Source: Pseudevernia furfuracea (lineage: Eukaryota; Ascomycota; Lecanoromycetes; Lecanorales; Parmeliaceae). From it: 64,000 nucleotides of DNA. The position numbers were made by a program, and so were the translations under genes. Location: the NCBI GenBank assembly GCA_022315425.1, contig JAIUPT010000041.1, positions 1,302,001-1,366,000 on the forward strand, written 5' to 3'. How positions within the stretch are numbered: the first letter of the stretch is position 1; each line of letters starts with the position of its first letter. The notes beneath the pieces were generated by a model. The model was not told the DNA's origin. It did not search any database and saw only the letters and a list, made by a program, of their open reading frames with translations. Shown one piece after another: positions 11,443 through 20,879 of this stretch.

Positions 11443-12273
11443 TTAAACCGCTTTCTCGCACCCCTCCCTCTCAAGCATACAAACCTCAAATTCGACCTCC
11501 CCCTCCCTCTTCACACCGCCAACCCCGTCCTCCCCAACCCACCTCTCCATCTCCTCCGTAGACCTTCTAACCCATTTCCCCTTGTGTCCAGTCTCTCCGC
11601 CTTCTGCTTGCCCATCACCCACAACCTCGTCCCCAACCGGCAGCACTCCCTTTGGGAAAACCACATCGCACTCCCACTCCCCCCTCAACCTCGTCCACAT
11701 AATCCTCTCACAACACTCCATCTCCAGCGCATGCTTATAGATCTCCGCCCCTCCAATCACAAAGATTCTTCCCAGCTGCACAGACTCCGTTCCTTTCTCC
11801 CCACCCACACAGCCGTCCCTGCCCCGCTGCTGTGGCTCCACTTCCTGTCCTTCTGACAGACCCGGATACGTCTCCTGCAACATCCTCAAGCCCTCCTCAA
11901 TACCCCCAACCCCCAACACCCCCTCCCCCTCGGGCAGTTCCAACCCCCGCACATCCCTCGTCACGACCACGTTCACCCTCCCCTTCAGCGGGCGCACCTT
12001 GGGCGGTAGACTCTCCCACGTCTTGCGGCCCATGATGACTGCATTCCGGCTCTTCCTTGTAGTTTCTTGGCCCGGCGCGGGTTTGGCCGACTGGGGCGGA
12101 AGGTCAGGACGAAGGTGCGGCGGAGGACGTTTGGTAACGCGGGCGAAGAGGGCGAGGTCGGATTTCAACGGGGGCCAGGGGAGGGTGCCGCGGAGACCGA
12201 TGCCGAGGGAGGGTGTGGTGGCTACGATTAAGGTGAGTGGGGGAGGGGGCATGGAGGTGGAAGAGGGGTGCAT
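11443..12273 (-). CDS. dfr1: Dihydrofolate reductase
   Basis: NADPH-dependent reduction of dihydrofolate to tetrahydrofolate. Single exon, 276 aa, longer than the roughly 200 aa of most DHFRs. Motifs in order: LIVATTPSLGIGLRGTLPW (the Met20-type loop, substrate pocket), LKSDLALFARVT, NAVIMGRKTWESLPPKVRPL (NADPH binding), NVVVTRD, and IFVIGGAEIYKHALE. The extra length comes from a Pro-rich insert after RVTKRPPP, a Gln/Gly-rich loop before the IGGAEIY motif, and an acidic C-terminal insert. Codon use is GC-rich and reads in the opposite direction from THI6, with 242 bp between the converging ends. Confidence 0.95.
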   Translation of the reverse strand: MHPSSTSMPPPPLTLIVATTPSLGIGLRGTLPWPPLKSDLALFARVTKRPPPHLRPDLPPQSAKPAPGQETTRKSRNAVIMGRKTWESLPPKVRPLKGRVNVVVTRDVRGLELPEGEGVLGVGGIEEGLRMLQETYPGLSEGQEVEPQQRGRDGCVGGEKGTESVQLGRIFVIGGAEIYKHALEMECCERIMWTRLRGEWECDVVFPKGVLPVGDEVVGDGQAEGGETGHKGKWVRRSTEEMERWVGEDGVGGVKREGEVEFEVCMLEREGCEKAV

Positions 12274-12362
12274 GGTGGGGTGGGGTGGTGAATCTTGGAG
12301 CGTGGTCTTTCCATGAGAAATCAGCTTGTATTTAGATTTCTTGAATATTGGATATCAAAATT

Positions 12363-13073
12363 CTATATTTCAGCCTGTTCCTCGCCCACTTTGCCAGCTC
12401 CTGTTCCGTTTCGATTGCTTGCACTTGGTCCTCCATTCGACTCCGTCGCCTCCACTCTGTTGCTGCCCTGCAACGTGCTCAACCCCGCAGCCACCTTCGC
12501 CGCCGCAGCTTCTGCCCTCGTTTCCGCCTCGCTAGCCCCCACTGTCTGCAGTTTGCCAAACAGCCACGCTTCCTTTAGTATCCGTGTGAGGGACAAGATA
12601 TCCTCCGCAGCCCGAATCTAGAGACAGAATGCTATCAGGACCTCTCCCACATGTAATGAAAAATGGACAAATGAACCTCAGAAGCGGGGAATAATAGAGG
12701 AAGGCTCATCGTCTGTCAAGCCATTCTGGTGCAATAGGAGGATTGTAGAATTCGTACCAAAGCAGACGTCTCAACCTCCATCTGGAATGCACCCACAGCA
12801 GTGGCATTGCGATTCTGCTTATCTTCCTGCAACCCACCTCACGTTAGCCTCCATTCACCCTGTCCCGTCCTACTCCCTGCTCCAGTGAGGCAACACGAAC
12901 GGATTCGAACGCTATGATATTCTCGAAACGGCGGAGGAGCTGCGCTACGTCTGCTCCCGCACGGTCTACCAACGTTAGCGATATGTGCGAGACGAAAGGT
13001 AGACCGCAAAAAAGCGTATAGAGAAAAGGTAAATACCGAGGAGAGCACCAGAGGTGCGTTGATTCGGATCCAT
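12363..13073 (-). CDS. med22: Mediator subunit Med22 (Srb6)
   Basis: Head-module subunit of the RNA polymerase II Mediator. No single long frame exists; the gene appears after splicing: 13073-13037, 12965-12874, 12826-12758, 12617-12363 (150 aa). The product starts MDPNQRTSGALLDRAGADV, continues LLRRFENIIAF and NRNATAVGAFQMEVETSAL, then RAAEDILSLTRILKEAWLFG, the pattern of Med22 with its two helices. The tail is Ala/Gly/Asn-rich. The second intron is the weakest call: donor GTAGGA at 12873 gives a 47-nt intron with a GCTAAC branch site; an upstream donor would lengthen the intron without changing frame. Confidence 0.85.
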
Positions 13074-14135
13074 GAAGATACTGGTCGTGCTGGTCAAATG
13101 GAAAGGACAGTAGAGACGATGCCTGAAAGCATATCCCACAGGATATCAAACGATTTCCTGACCAATGGCCTCAGACTGGTGGCGGCAGGAATGTGTTGAT
13201 CAGTGTGATCGAGGATGCGACCACCAGCTACCTTAGTAACGGAGCTTTGTGGACATACAGAATGCAACTTCTGGACTACGGTCTACAGGCGGTTACTTGA
13301 CTTGTTACGGTACTGGAACGGTTTCTTAGTTTCAGAACTACATAACGGTTCTTTAAATATTACGTTTCAAAAAAATCATCGTATTTTTAAAATATCGGTT
13401 TTAGTACCGTTGCAGAATAATGACGTTAAAATATTAAGAACCGATGCAATTCTGTTATCGTTACATATTTGAAACCGTTTAAATACTGTTAAGACATGCC
13501 AAGCCTGCCAAGCTAAGTACTCGGAAGTATTGAATAGCGAGAAACATCAACGCTTTTAAGTATTTAACTGCAAAAATGAGCGATTTAGACGATTTTCTCG
13601 CGGGGGTGACATACCCCAATACATGCGCCCACTATGGTGGGGGGCACGGGGCCTATGTATGGTGGCATGTTGGTGTGGGGTTGCGGAATCCTGCACCTAG
13701 GTTGCCGGAGTCGGTCTTTCGACGCTAATTGAAAGATACAGCTGACTAATCATGTTACGGTTATTATTTAAGAACGTTTCATTGACCGGGGACGTCTATA
13801 AATTGTTACGATTATTATTTGTCACTGTCAAATGGCAAGTATATTAGGGTGTAACGTCCCGCCAGTATTACAGTAGCACTACCGTAGATTTACGGTACCA
13901 AATCCTGGCCTTGTGTCGCTAAGGTACCTTAGTAAACGAGATTGCTAGACATACAGAATGCAACTTCACTACTATAATCTTCGGAGAGGACATTCATGGT
14001 CAGTGGCGCATGTTGTTTGCTAGTTATGCTAATCTAGAACGTGACCCTCCATGGTCCAAACGCTCAAACCAGGGACCATAGGGAATGTGTAGTCACGGGT
14101 CGCCAGCATGTCCACCGTGTACAGACCATCCTTAT
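13074..14135. repeat. AT-rich island with a 43-bp direct repeat, probable decayed mobile element
   Basis: No supported gene. A 43-bp block at 13229-13271 recurs at 13925-13967, same orientation, 37 of 43 positions identical, offset exactly 696 bp. Beyond the block the copies differ largely by C/T and G/A changes. Between them the sequence is AT-rich with TTATTATTT and TACGGTAC motifs, and includes a local GT-rich stretch (13605-13700). This looks like a short element or solo repeat eroded by C-to-T mutation. It separates MED22 from the Gly-rich repeat gene. Confidence 0.5.
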
Positions 14136-14965
14136 CTAGTAGTTGCTGCCACCCTGGTTGCCACCACCACCACCTCCTCCTAACTTTTTCTCGGCGAAGC
14201 CCATGAGCTTGTCCTTCATTCCTATGGGAACGAGTTAGCACCACGTTACATGGAAGGTGAACGAGTATCAACTTACCCCCACCTGAACTTCCCCCTGATT
14301 GGTTACCGGATCCACCTTGGCCACCGTAGCCTCCAGAGCCAGAGTCACCTCCTCCATAGCCACCTGACCCTGAGTCACCACCCATGCCACCTTGTTGGCC
14401 CCCGTAGCCTCCCCCGGAGCCAGAGTCACCACCCATGCCGCCTTGTTGGCCTCCATAGCCTCCCCCGGAACCAGAGTCACCTCCTCCGAAGCCACCTGAC
14501 CCGGAGTCACCACCCATGCCACCTTGTTTGCCTCCATAGCCTCCTCCGGAACCAGAGTCACCTCCTCCGAAGCCGCCTGACCCGGAGTCACCACCCATGC
14601 CACCTTGTTTGCCTCCATAGCCTCCTCCGGAACCAGAGTCACCTCCTCCGAAGCCGCCTGAGCCGGAGTCACCACCCATGCCGCCTTGTTGGCCTCCATA
14701 GCCTCCTCCGGAACCAGAGTCACCTCCTCCGAAGCCGCCTGACCCGGAGTCACCACCCATGCCGCCTTTTTGGCCACCGTAGCCTCCGGAACCAGAGTCA
14801 CCACCCTGCACAGACACATTAGCATGTTGTGGAATGTGGTCTTGATCTGGACGTCTTGAACTTACTCCGTAGCCTCCGCCCTAATGAGGAAGAGAATTTA
14901 GTGATCTGTCTGTGTGAAGAGAGGTAAAGACTCACGGATTGTTGGTCATCACCGTATCCAGACAT
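14136..14965 (-). CDS. Gly/Ser-rich tandem-repeat protein with basic helical C-terminus
   Basis: Spliced model: 14965-14936, 14880-14866 (15-nt exon), 14805-14277, 14221-14136; 219 aa. It starts MSGYGDDQQS and has no signal peptide. The body is about four copies of a 27-residue (81-bp) unit made of GDSGSGGFGG, GDSGSGGGYGG and K/QQGGMG, almost identical in DNA, followed by shorter variants. The end is a distinct motif, MKDKLMGFAEKKLGGGG, then GGNQGGSNY and stop; the MKDKLMGFAEKK part should form an amphipathic helix. Function unknown. Low-complexity Gly/Ser/Tyr composition suggests a flexible or phase-separating protein, but that is inference. TATA-like sequence lies about 145 bp upstream. Confidence 0.75.
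14277..14805 (-). repeat. 81-bp in-frame minisatellite inside the Gly-rich gene
   Basis: About four near-identical 81-bp units with partial copies on both sides, each encoding 27 residues. Because the unit is a multiple of three, spurious long frames appear on both strands here. Copy number is likely to vary between strains. Confidence 0.85.
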
Positions 14966-16119
14966 GTTGATTGAGTTGGATGGAATGTGTGTTTGAGGGT
15001 TCGATGGTTGAATTGAACTGGGAATGTGTAAGAAAATTGGAGTGTTTAGGTATTTGATGAAATGTAAGGTGTAAGAGAAGGTTGAAAGGTGGAGGGAATA
15101 AGTTTGTTTAAGTATAAAAATGCTTTCAGGGTCGAATTGAATTCAAGGAACGCGGGGCAATTTTGCGTGAATTGAAACGGATGACGATTGAATGAATCGA
15201 TCGATCAATAATTTGGCTGGCAACTTCCTAGATCTTCAGGGAAAAGGAACGGAATGCACTGGTACGCTGGTCCACGTAACCTGCTTTCTGCTCTACCCCT
15301 CCAACAACAAAGAGCCCCGCACCTGCCGATACTCGACAAGATCGCTGCAATGGCGACCCCTCCTTGCCCTGAGCTACTCCAAAGCATGCATCTTCTGGAC
15401 CAATGGCTTCACTCTACGCGCGAACCCTGAATATAATCACTTTCAGCTGGCAGGCTCATGCATGGACCGGTCTCAGAAACTTGGAATGAGCGCGGCAAGC
15501 CATTCTTCGGCAGTAGCGCTGGCGCATCATTGCAAGCCGGCCGGCTTTAGTCGCCTTCTTCTTGCTCATAGCCTTCATAGCAAAAGGCTGTCGACGATGA
15601 AAGCAGAAACCAATAAGCAGGGTAATTCCTTCACGTTTCGTGGCTCGAAGCGAGGTCCGACTCCGAGGTGCATCCTAGAGCCACCAGGAGTAGGTACATA
15701 TGCGGCATTTGATCTCATCCGTTTTTTACGGGGCACTCGCTGCCTATCATCTATCATAGCTTGATAGAGAGGTCTGGAATAGCCGTTGCCACTGGGCGAT
15801 GCACGATTTTCTCGTTCCTGAAAGATTCAGATTAATTACCACCTACTCAATCAAGTCCACCGACTGTTCACATAGCCATTGAGTACCGCCTGGATGGCTT
15901 GAAATATTGAGCAGCTGCATGCAGATACAGTCGACCGCTCTGCCTCAGAAGTCCTGCTGTCCCTAACAGCCGTGGCCACAAGAGACTCTTTCCATGCTTG
16001 ACACACTATAGGCATATGACTTCTGTAAATGTACTTTGAGTGGAAGCCTTCGAAGCCTTCCCCAATGAACAGCGGAATTTCTTTCTCGTGTCCTTGCCAA
16101 TGTAAACCCGATGGACATC
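14966..16119. other. Intergenic, no recognised gene
   Basis: Between two minus-strand genes. A 190-codon plus-strand frame (15192-15764) has an ATG but no recognisable domain and an unconvincing composition. On the minus strand around 15590-15470 there is a very basic 40-residue frame starting MKAMSKKKATKAGR. I cannot support either as a gene. Confidence 0.35.
15108..15119 (-). promoter_or_regulatory. TATA-like element of the Gly-rich gene
   Basis: On the minus strand this reads ATTTTTATACTT, about 145 bp before the ATG at 14965, in an otherwise pyrimidine/purine-mixed leader. Position fits a fungal TATA box with a long 5' leader. Confidence 0.4.
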
Positions 16120-17250
16120 ATCGAACATACTTGCCCTGCATGGCCGTTAGTCTTGGCCAGCTGGGCAGTAATTATAACCTCCTCTGAGCGACTACTTACC
16201 ATAAATCGTTTGTGGAAGTCTGACCGAAGCAAATCCTAATGACAACAATTGGCTTAGGCTGGCAATGGCGCGATAAACATGATCACATACATTGACAAAT
16301 TCCTTCTTGCCTTTGTTCTCGGTACCCCTTGCCTGGTTCCTGAAAACCACATCGTCGTCCCATCTAGAGTCATGTAAGCAACAAAAGTGTTTAGAGCTAG
16401 TAGGCCAGAGACAGACCTTCGCTTAGTCTCAGTGTCTTTCGTCGGCATCAAAAGGGGATTGCCGAGAGCTATGTCATTTTCTTGCTTCTCTTGCTCGGCT
16501 GCTGCTTTCTCGCGCTCCTAGAAGGCAAAGCTTAGCAACGATCGCGTAGTCGATTGAGTTACTCGTCCAAGTTTACCTCCTTCTCTTTCTGTTCGGCCCT
16601 TTCCCTTTTAATTTTCTCAAGTTCCCGCAGCAGCTCGGCCGTCTCGTCCTCTTCATCGTCACTGTTCGAATCCTAAGGTTAAAAAGTGACTCCGATCCAA
16701 GTCTTCCTCGGCATACCTGTCTTCTTCGCTGCTACTATCGCTCTGAGAAGCATCCGAGTCTGCGTCGACATCTCTAGTCTCCTCTAGTATACGCCGTCTT
16801 TTTGCGTCTAGATCCTCTTCTTCTCCATTTTGTCCAGGACCGTCCTCTAATTGGCGCTTACTGAATATGGTGGACTCTGCGCTCCTGGCAGCTGCCGGAT
16901 TTGTTTTAGAGAAATGTGCAGCTTCAGCTTCGAGGAGCTGGGCTCTAAGGTCTCGTACTTGAGGGTCGGCATCTCCTCCTTGTCCGGGCTGGCTTTTTTG
17001 CTGTTAGCTCGATCTCGTAGGAATATCACAACAAGAATACCGGGTTTTGAGCTGGGTGTGCGCTGGCAGTAGTCGCTGGTGATATGCTACTCCTCGCTGT
17101 GCGTCTTTCCCACGGGCCTCTTTCGTTCAGCATGGTCCGTTTGAAGAGGATAGACAGAGAGCTTACAGGATCGAACGTGGGCCTATGGGCTGTGAAATCA
17201 TCAGCATTAGGTCACAAATCTACTGTTCGCCAATATTCACCGGTTGTCAT
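16120..17250 (-). CDS. cwc15: Spliceosomal protein Cwc15 (Cwf15/AD-002 family)
   Basis: Component of the Prp19-associated (NTC-related) part of the active spliceosome. No long ORF exists because the gene has nine exons: 17250-17241, 17189-17167, 17117-17041, 16992-16717, 16661-16577, 16517-16417, 16363-16291, 16235-16200, 16137-16120; 232 aa. The joined product matches the family end to end: MTTAHRPTFDPARGKDAQRG, AYHQRLLPAHTQLKTRQPG, an acidic centre (SDSSSEEDSDDEEDETAELL), a charged helix, and the C-terminal signature RRWDDDVVFRNQARGT, KKEFVNDLLRSDFHKRFMGK and YVR. Exons of 10, 23 and 18 nt are unusually small. Exon 5 must use an AACAG acceptor rather than the TTAG 11 nt before it. Confidence 0.93.
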
Positions 17251-17590
17251 CTCGAAAGATGCTGAGCTAGCTCTGACGGTGTGAACCTCTGAACGAACAC
17301 AATATGCACGCTGTTCTGCCAAGCCTTTTCAGCCCTACACTTCAAACTTAGCCTCGTTCCGCGAGTCTAATAAAAAATCGTCGAATTTATTATTGGCTAC
17401 ACATACAAATCAAAGGGGGGTTTTTTTAGCTCAGCCTTACTTAAGCTTTAAAAGACGAAGGGCTCGAAGAACTTTCGAAAATGTTATTAAAAGATAGTAT
17501 CTTTATAAATTCACTTAATATCAACGTATTTTTATTTAATTTCGAGAAATATAAGTTATAACGCATATTCTATAAATATAATGTACTACA
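17251..17590. other. AT-rich gene-free stretch
   Basis: Upstream of CWC15 the sequence turns strongly AT-rich (about 17370-17590, with TTTATAAATTC, ATTTTTATTTAATTTC). It has the look of RIP-degraded repeat DNA. No coding potential seen. Confidence 0.45.
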
Positions 17591-17596
17591 AGTGTA

Positions 17597-18012
17597 CTGT
17601 GTAGGCAACGGAAAGCCCTACTGTATACAGGCCACAGAAATCCTACTCCAGAGGGAGTAATTGATCTCCGAGCAGAGGGAGTTCATGTGGGGAAGAACCC
17701 CCCAGGTTGGCCTGTATGGCCATACAAGACAGACAGTGGGAGGATCTCTCGTCAAGTGAGTGATCTTGGCAGTGGAGTAATTAACTCACTTGGAGCCTGA
17801 GTGGATTTGAGATGCCAAGAAAGTGAGAATTTCCCTCAAGGCCATTTGAGGTACTATGAGACTTGAGGAAAATCTCTGAACAGTGGGCATATATATTCAA
17901 GCCCATGGTCAACTGTATACAGTTCCTTATGCTCATGCAATCCAGTCACCATACTCTAGCCCTGGCCCTAAGAGCCTTGTGCCTCTAGTGAAAACCTCTA
18001 TTTCCAACATTA
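17597..18012 (+). mobile_element. Possible solo LTR of a retrotransposon
   Basis: A non-coding block of about 415 bp starts near tgtgtaggcaacgg and ends near tttccaaca, so it has TG...CA ends. It contains a TATA box (catatatattcaag, about 17888) followed by a perfect 14-bp palindrome aactgtatacagtt (about 17919). No polypurine tract, primer-binding site or coding remnant flanks it, hence solo. I could not find a clean target-site duplication, so the ends are approximate and the call is tentative. Confidence 0.3.
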
Positions 18013-18105
18013 AGCCTACCTACGAGGCAACTAAATTGACTCTTTTCCTCTTCTTACCTCTATCTTTCTTGTTCTGGACAAACTTGAGCCTCCGTCTCGA
18101 CTCTC

Positions 18106-19155
18106 TTGCCTGGAACAATTCTAGCGTTGAAACTGCCACAGAACATAATGAACTTACATTGGCTTACCACTTCGGCATTGCAGGTCCACGGTAAATTGCT
18201 GTGGCCTTTGAAATTGTTCGTGACGCCAGCGGTAGAGCAGACGTCTGCTTTTCTAGATCTCCCTATCGACATCCTTTGCAGTATATGCGACCAACTCCCT
18301 CTATCCGCAAAGATCCTACTTTCTCATACCTGCAAGGCTATGTGGTACATGCTGCGCAGCAAGTGCTCTTTTCAATTAAAAGCTATCGTTCGGGAGGATC
18401 GATTCAATACATTGACGGACCTTGGGAACTTGTTGCCGGATAACTATCATTGTATCAAGTTCAATATCTTACACCCTGTGGAACCTGATAACATCCCAGA
18501 TTTGACAAACTGGTATCGCCGCCGCCACTCATGCCGCACACCAAGCCGAATGTTTGATCATGTGCATCCGCAACGCTCCTACGCAGTTTCGTTCCATCAC
18601 GTACAGCTGGCACTGAAGTACTCTCGGATGAAGGAAAAGCACCAGGATTGTCGAACGAACATTCTTCAAAATTTTGAGATTCGTCCAGTCGGCTCTCCTA
18701 TCATCAAGACATTCGCCGCAAAGCCGAAGGTCGTCAACGCCAGATTCATACTGTTGGCGACATACGTCCTGTATGCAGGTCCGCTCCGAGACGCAGCAAA
18801 GAGGGATTACGACAAGTCTATAATGTTCTGCCCTCACCACTGGTTTGGCCTTGGCACCGGACCAGGCAACTCCTTTGCCGCGATTTTGCAAAAGGCTGTC
18901 ATCAATGCGGCGACCATGCAAGATCAACACACTGAGCTGTTCTCATGTGATCGCTGCCCAACAGACTATTCGGTGGTGGTCGAAGATGATGAGGCCGTCC
19001 TCGAGGCTTGGCATGACCTGGGAAATGGACTCTCTGTTGAGGATCCCAGCTGGCAAAGTCACCTTTACTCAGAGGAGAATGGGAGATTCGAAGGATTGCA
19101 GTTCAACTATCAACATGGGAGTATCTCCAAGATGTATGATAGCTGCGACAGTTAA
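18106..19155 (+). CDS. F-box protein, unknown target
   Basis: Single frame, 349 aa from ATG 18106; a second in-frame ATG at 18148 is an alternative start. An F-box-like motif lies at residues 48-88: FLDLPIDILCSICDQLPLSA, then KILLSHTCKAMWYML, the usual LPxDILxxI...L..SHTCK pattern that binds Skp1 in SCF ubiquitin ligases. The rest (NILHPVEPDN, RFILLATYVLYAG, FCPHHWFGLG, FSCDRCPTDYSVVV) resembles the lineage-specific fungal F-box family with a Cys/His-containing C-terminal half, but I do not recognise a named domain. It sits between repeat-like regions, in keeping with a fast-evolving accessory gene. Confidence 0.7.
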   Translation: MPGTILALKLPQNIMNLHWLTTSALQVHGKLLWPLKLFVTPAVEQTSAFLDLPIDILCSICDQLPLSAKILLSHTCKAMWYMLRSKCSFQLKAIVREDRFNTLTDLGNLLPDNYHCIKFNILHPVEPDNIPDLTNWYRRRHSCRTPSRMFDHVHPQRSYAVSFHHVQLALKYSRMKEKHQDCRTNILQNFEIRPVGSPIIKTFAAKPKVVNARFILLATYVLYAGPLRDAAKRDYDKSIMFCPHHWFGLGTGPGNSFAAILQKAVINAATMQDQHTELFSCDRCPTDYSVVVEDDEAVLEAWHDLGNGLSVEDPSWQSHLYSEENGRFEGLQFNYQHGSISKMYDSCDS

Positions 19156-19650
19156 CTCTCATAGATGCAGTGAATACAATCGCCCGTTTGGATGACTGAA
19201 ACACGATTGCATGGTCTGTTCCCACATGAAGGCTTTCACTCTATTCTAGACCCAGGCACATCAGCCAATGGCCTGAAAACTACCCCAAAGACTTCTTTCA
19301 CTGCCATTCGATCCCCTCTGTGAAATTCATCCCAAGTATCCCAAGCCTTGAAGTTGAAGAGCCAACGTCAACCCAACCTCGCCCATCATAGGATTTCCAA
19401 CTCTTCTGCTTTCGGTAGGAGGAACGGAGGAGAGGGATGCTCGCTCTTGGCTTCACCCCGAAAGGCTACTGGACCCTAGCGCCACGATGAGGCAGCGAGC
19501 AATGCTAGGGGACCCCCTCAGCTAGTTAGCGTCATCGAGGGCCCCTGATCACTTACGCCCGATCAGGAAGGCGACTATTATGACCACATCAGCTGTTGTT
19601 ATATAAACAAAGGAAATTTGTGACGTCGTGACCCTGACTCCGGACTGGGG
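19156..19650. other. Intergenic, non-coding
   Basis: No supported gene. Contains GC-rich inverted-looking segments around 19440-19560 (ctagcgcc...atgctagggg; gatcacttacgcccgatc), perhaps a small element remnant. Confidence 0.35.
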
Positions 19651-19899
19651 CTACTGGAGGGCCCCTACGAACCGCTCCTTCAGCTCCTCCAGATCGGTTA
19701 ACCTCTGCTTCAGCTCTTCCAACTGGTGTCGGAGGGCCTCCACTTCGGCCAGGGCATTGCAGGGGGCAGAATCGGGATCGGGAAGGGGAGGGGGAGGGGG
19801 AGCAGGGCGAAGAGCAGCATAAATTACTAATATTGCGACTATAGATGCGGCCGCCATGACTATCTTTGAGAGGGCTGAAGCCCAATCTGTGAATGACAT
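19651..19899 (-). CDS. Small single-pass membrane protein with coiled coil, unknown family
   Basis: An 82-codon frame from ATG 19899: a short N-terminus (MSFTDWASALSKI), one membrane helix (about residues 14-31, VMAAASIVAILVIYAALR), a Pro-rich hinge (PAPPPPPLPDPD), and a heptad-like coiled coil (ALAEVEALRHQLEELKQRL, then TDLEELKERF). The codon order, TATA sequence 52 bp upstream of the ATG (tatatataaacg, minus-strand promoter at about 19950) and coherent domain plan argue for a real gene. The frame stops at CAG-TAG but stays open after it for another 36 codons and encodes a second hydrophobic stretch (DVVIIVAFLIG). No family recognised. Confidence 0.5.
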   Translation of the reverse strand: MSFTDWASALSKIVMAAASIVAILVIYAALRPAPPPPPLPDPDSAPCNALAEVEALRHQLEELKQRLTDLEELKERFVGALQ

Positions 19900-19947
19900 G
19901 GCTGGGGGGAAAAACCAAAAGAAAAGAAGAAGACCTGGGGCAGAAAA

Positions 19948-19961
19948 AGGTATATATAAAC
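19948..19961 (-). promoter_or_regulatory. TATA box for the small membrane/coiled-coil ORF
   Basis: Sequence tatatataaacg on the plus strand reads CGTTTATATATA on the minus strand, about 50-60 bp before ATG 19899, followed by a pyrimidine-rich leader (CTTTTTCTGCCCC, CTTCTTCTTTTC), a normal fungal core-promoter layout. Confidence 0.45.
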
Positions 19962-20363
19962 GAAGAAACGTGGGACGCTCCTTCTACATCGGGTACAACC
20001 AAAAATAAAACCCGTAAGACCATTCGAAAGGAAAGGGGAAACTCCGTTAAACCGAACTAGCAATACGGGAACAGATTTTGGACCTCAATTGAATTGATTG
20101 GCAAAAACCTTTTTGAAATATGATCTCGAAAGGTAAGAACCGCAAAAGATTTTGGAAAGAAAGGGTCAAATCTTAAGCTATTTTATTAACCCGGGGATGT
20201 CGCTTTGAAAGCTAACGAACGCTATATAGCGAATCCGCAGATATCTTCTTAACGCTCGTTTCATGACCGGCCATGTCTATACTTTTCGAAAGGCAAGGAA
20301 CTGTAATGCGAAGAAGAAAAAATAGAGACAACAAGGGGCTGATTCCCTACCATGCACGATGGC

Positions 20364-20876
20364 TCAAGTGGCAGGAATAGCGTTTTTCACTCCGCCGACC
20401 GCATTGTGGGCTTTCCCTCTAGTCACTCTGCCCGCATCGCCCAATTTCTTCAGCTCGACCGTGTCGTTCACGCTCTTCTTCCCTGATCCCCCTCTACCTC
20501 CTCCTCCTCCTCTTCCTCCTCTCCCTTCTCTTCTTCCTCCCGTCAACGCCCCTTCCCGTCCTTACCCTTCCTTCGCAGACCTATTCGCCGCCTTTCCGCC
20601 CTCCTTATCTTCTTCCATCTGCTGCGGCTGCTGCTACTGTCCCGCCCCCGCCGCCGACGAGTCCTTCCCTATCAACGTATCTAACGGCTCCTTGATAGCC
20701 GTCCCCTCCGCCAGCTCTTCCTTTAACCCTCTATGAATACCCGGAACAGGCTTCTCCTTGAAGTAATTAAGGGTGTAATACGTAGCCCAGACCCAGACCA
20801 AGAAAAAGATAGCGACGCCAACGACAAAGTGAAGACGATTCAATATGTTTATAAACACCCGGCGGTGGCGATACCG
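20364..20876 (-). pseudogene. Interrupted membrane-protein frame (two in-frame stops), unknown
   Basis: One minus-strand frame runs from a stop at about 20879 to a stop at 20364 with only two interruptions, TAG at about 20634 and TAA at about 20547. It has no ATG at its head. Part one has a membrane helix (FVVGVAIFFLVWVWATYYTL) and a charged tail (FKEKPVPGIHRGLKEELAEG, TAIKEPLDTLIGK); part two is Gln/Lys-rich; part three is Arg/Gly-rich and ends VGGVKNAIPAT. A TATA-like sequence (ctatataagc) lies upstream on the minus strand at about 20925, followed by a possible short intron (GTATGC...CCCTAG) ending just at the head of the frame. Either a decayed gene or a multi-part transcript; family unknown. 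Confidence 0.35.
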
Positions 20877-20879
20877 CTA

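Noticed and set aside
12844..13149. Minus-strand 101-codon frame around the MED22 start
   Set aside because: It reads through MED22 introns; only parts of it are exon, as the Med22 protein pattern shows.
14250..14825. Long frames of 185-190 codons on both strands across the Gly-rich gene
   Set aside because: They exist because the repeat unit is a multiple of three; the spliced GDSGSGG frame has matching introns, start and stop.
20359..20736. Plus-strand 125-codon Pro-rich ORF with an ATG
   Set aside because: It is the complement of the Arg/Gly-rich and charged minus-strand frame; its Pro/Ser/Leu composition is typical of a shadow.
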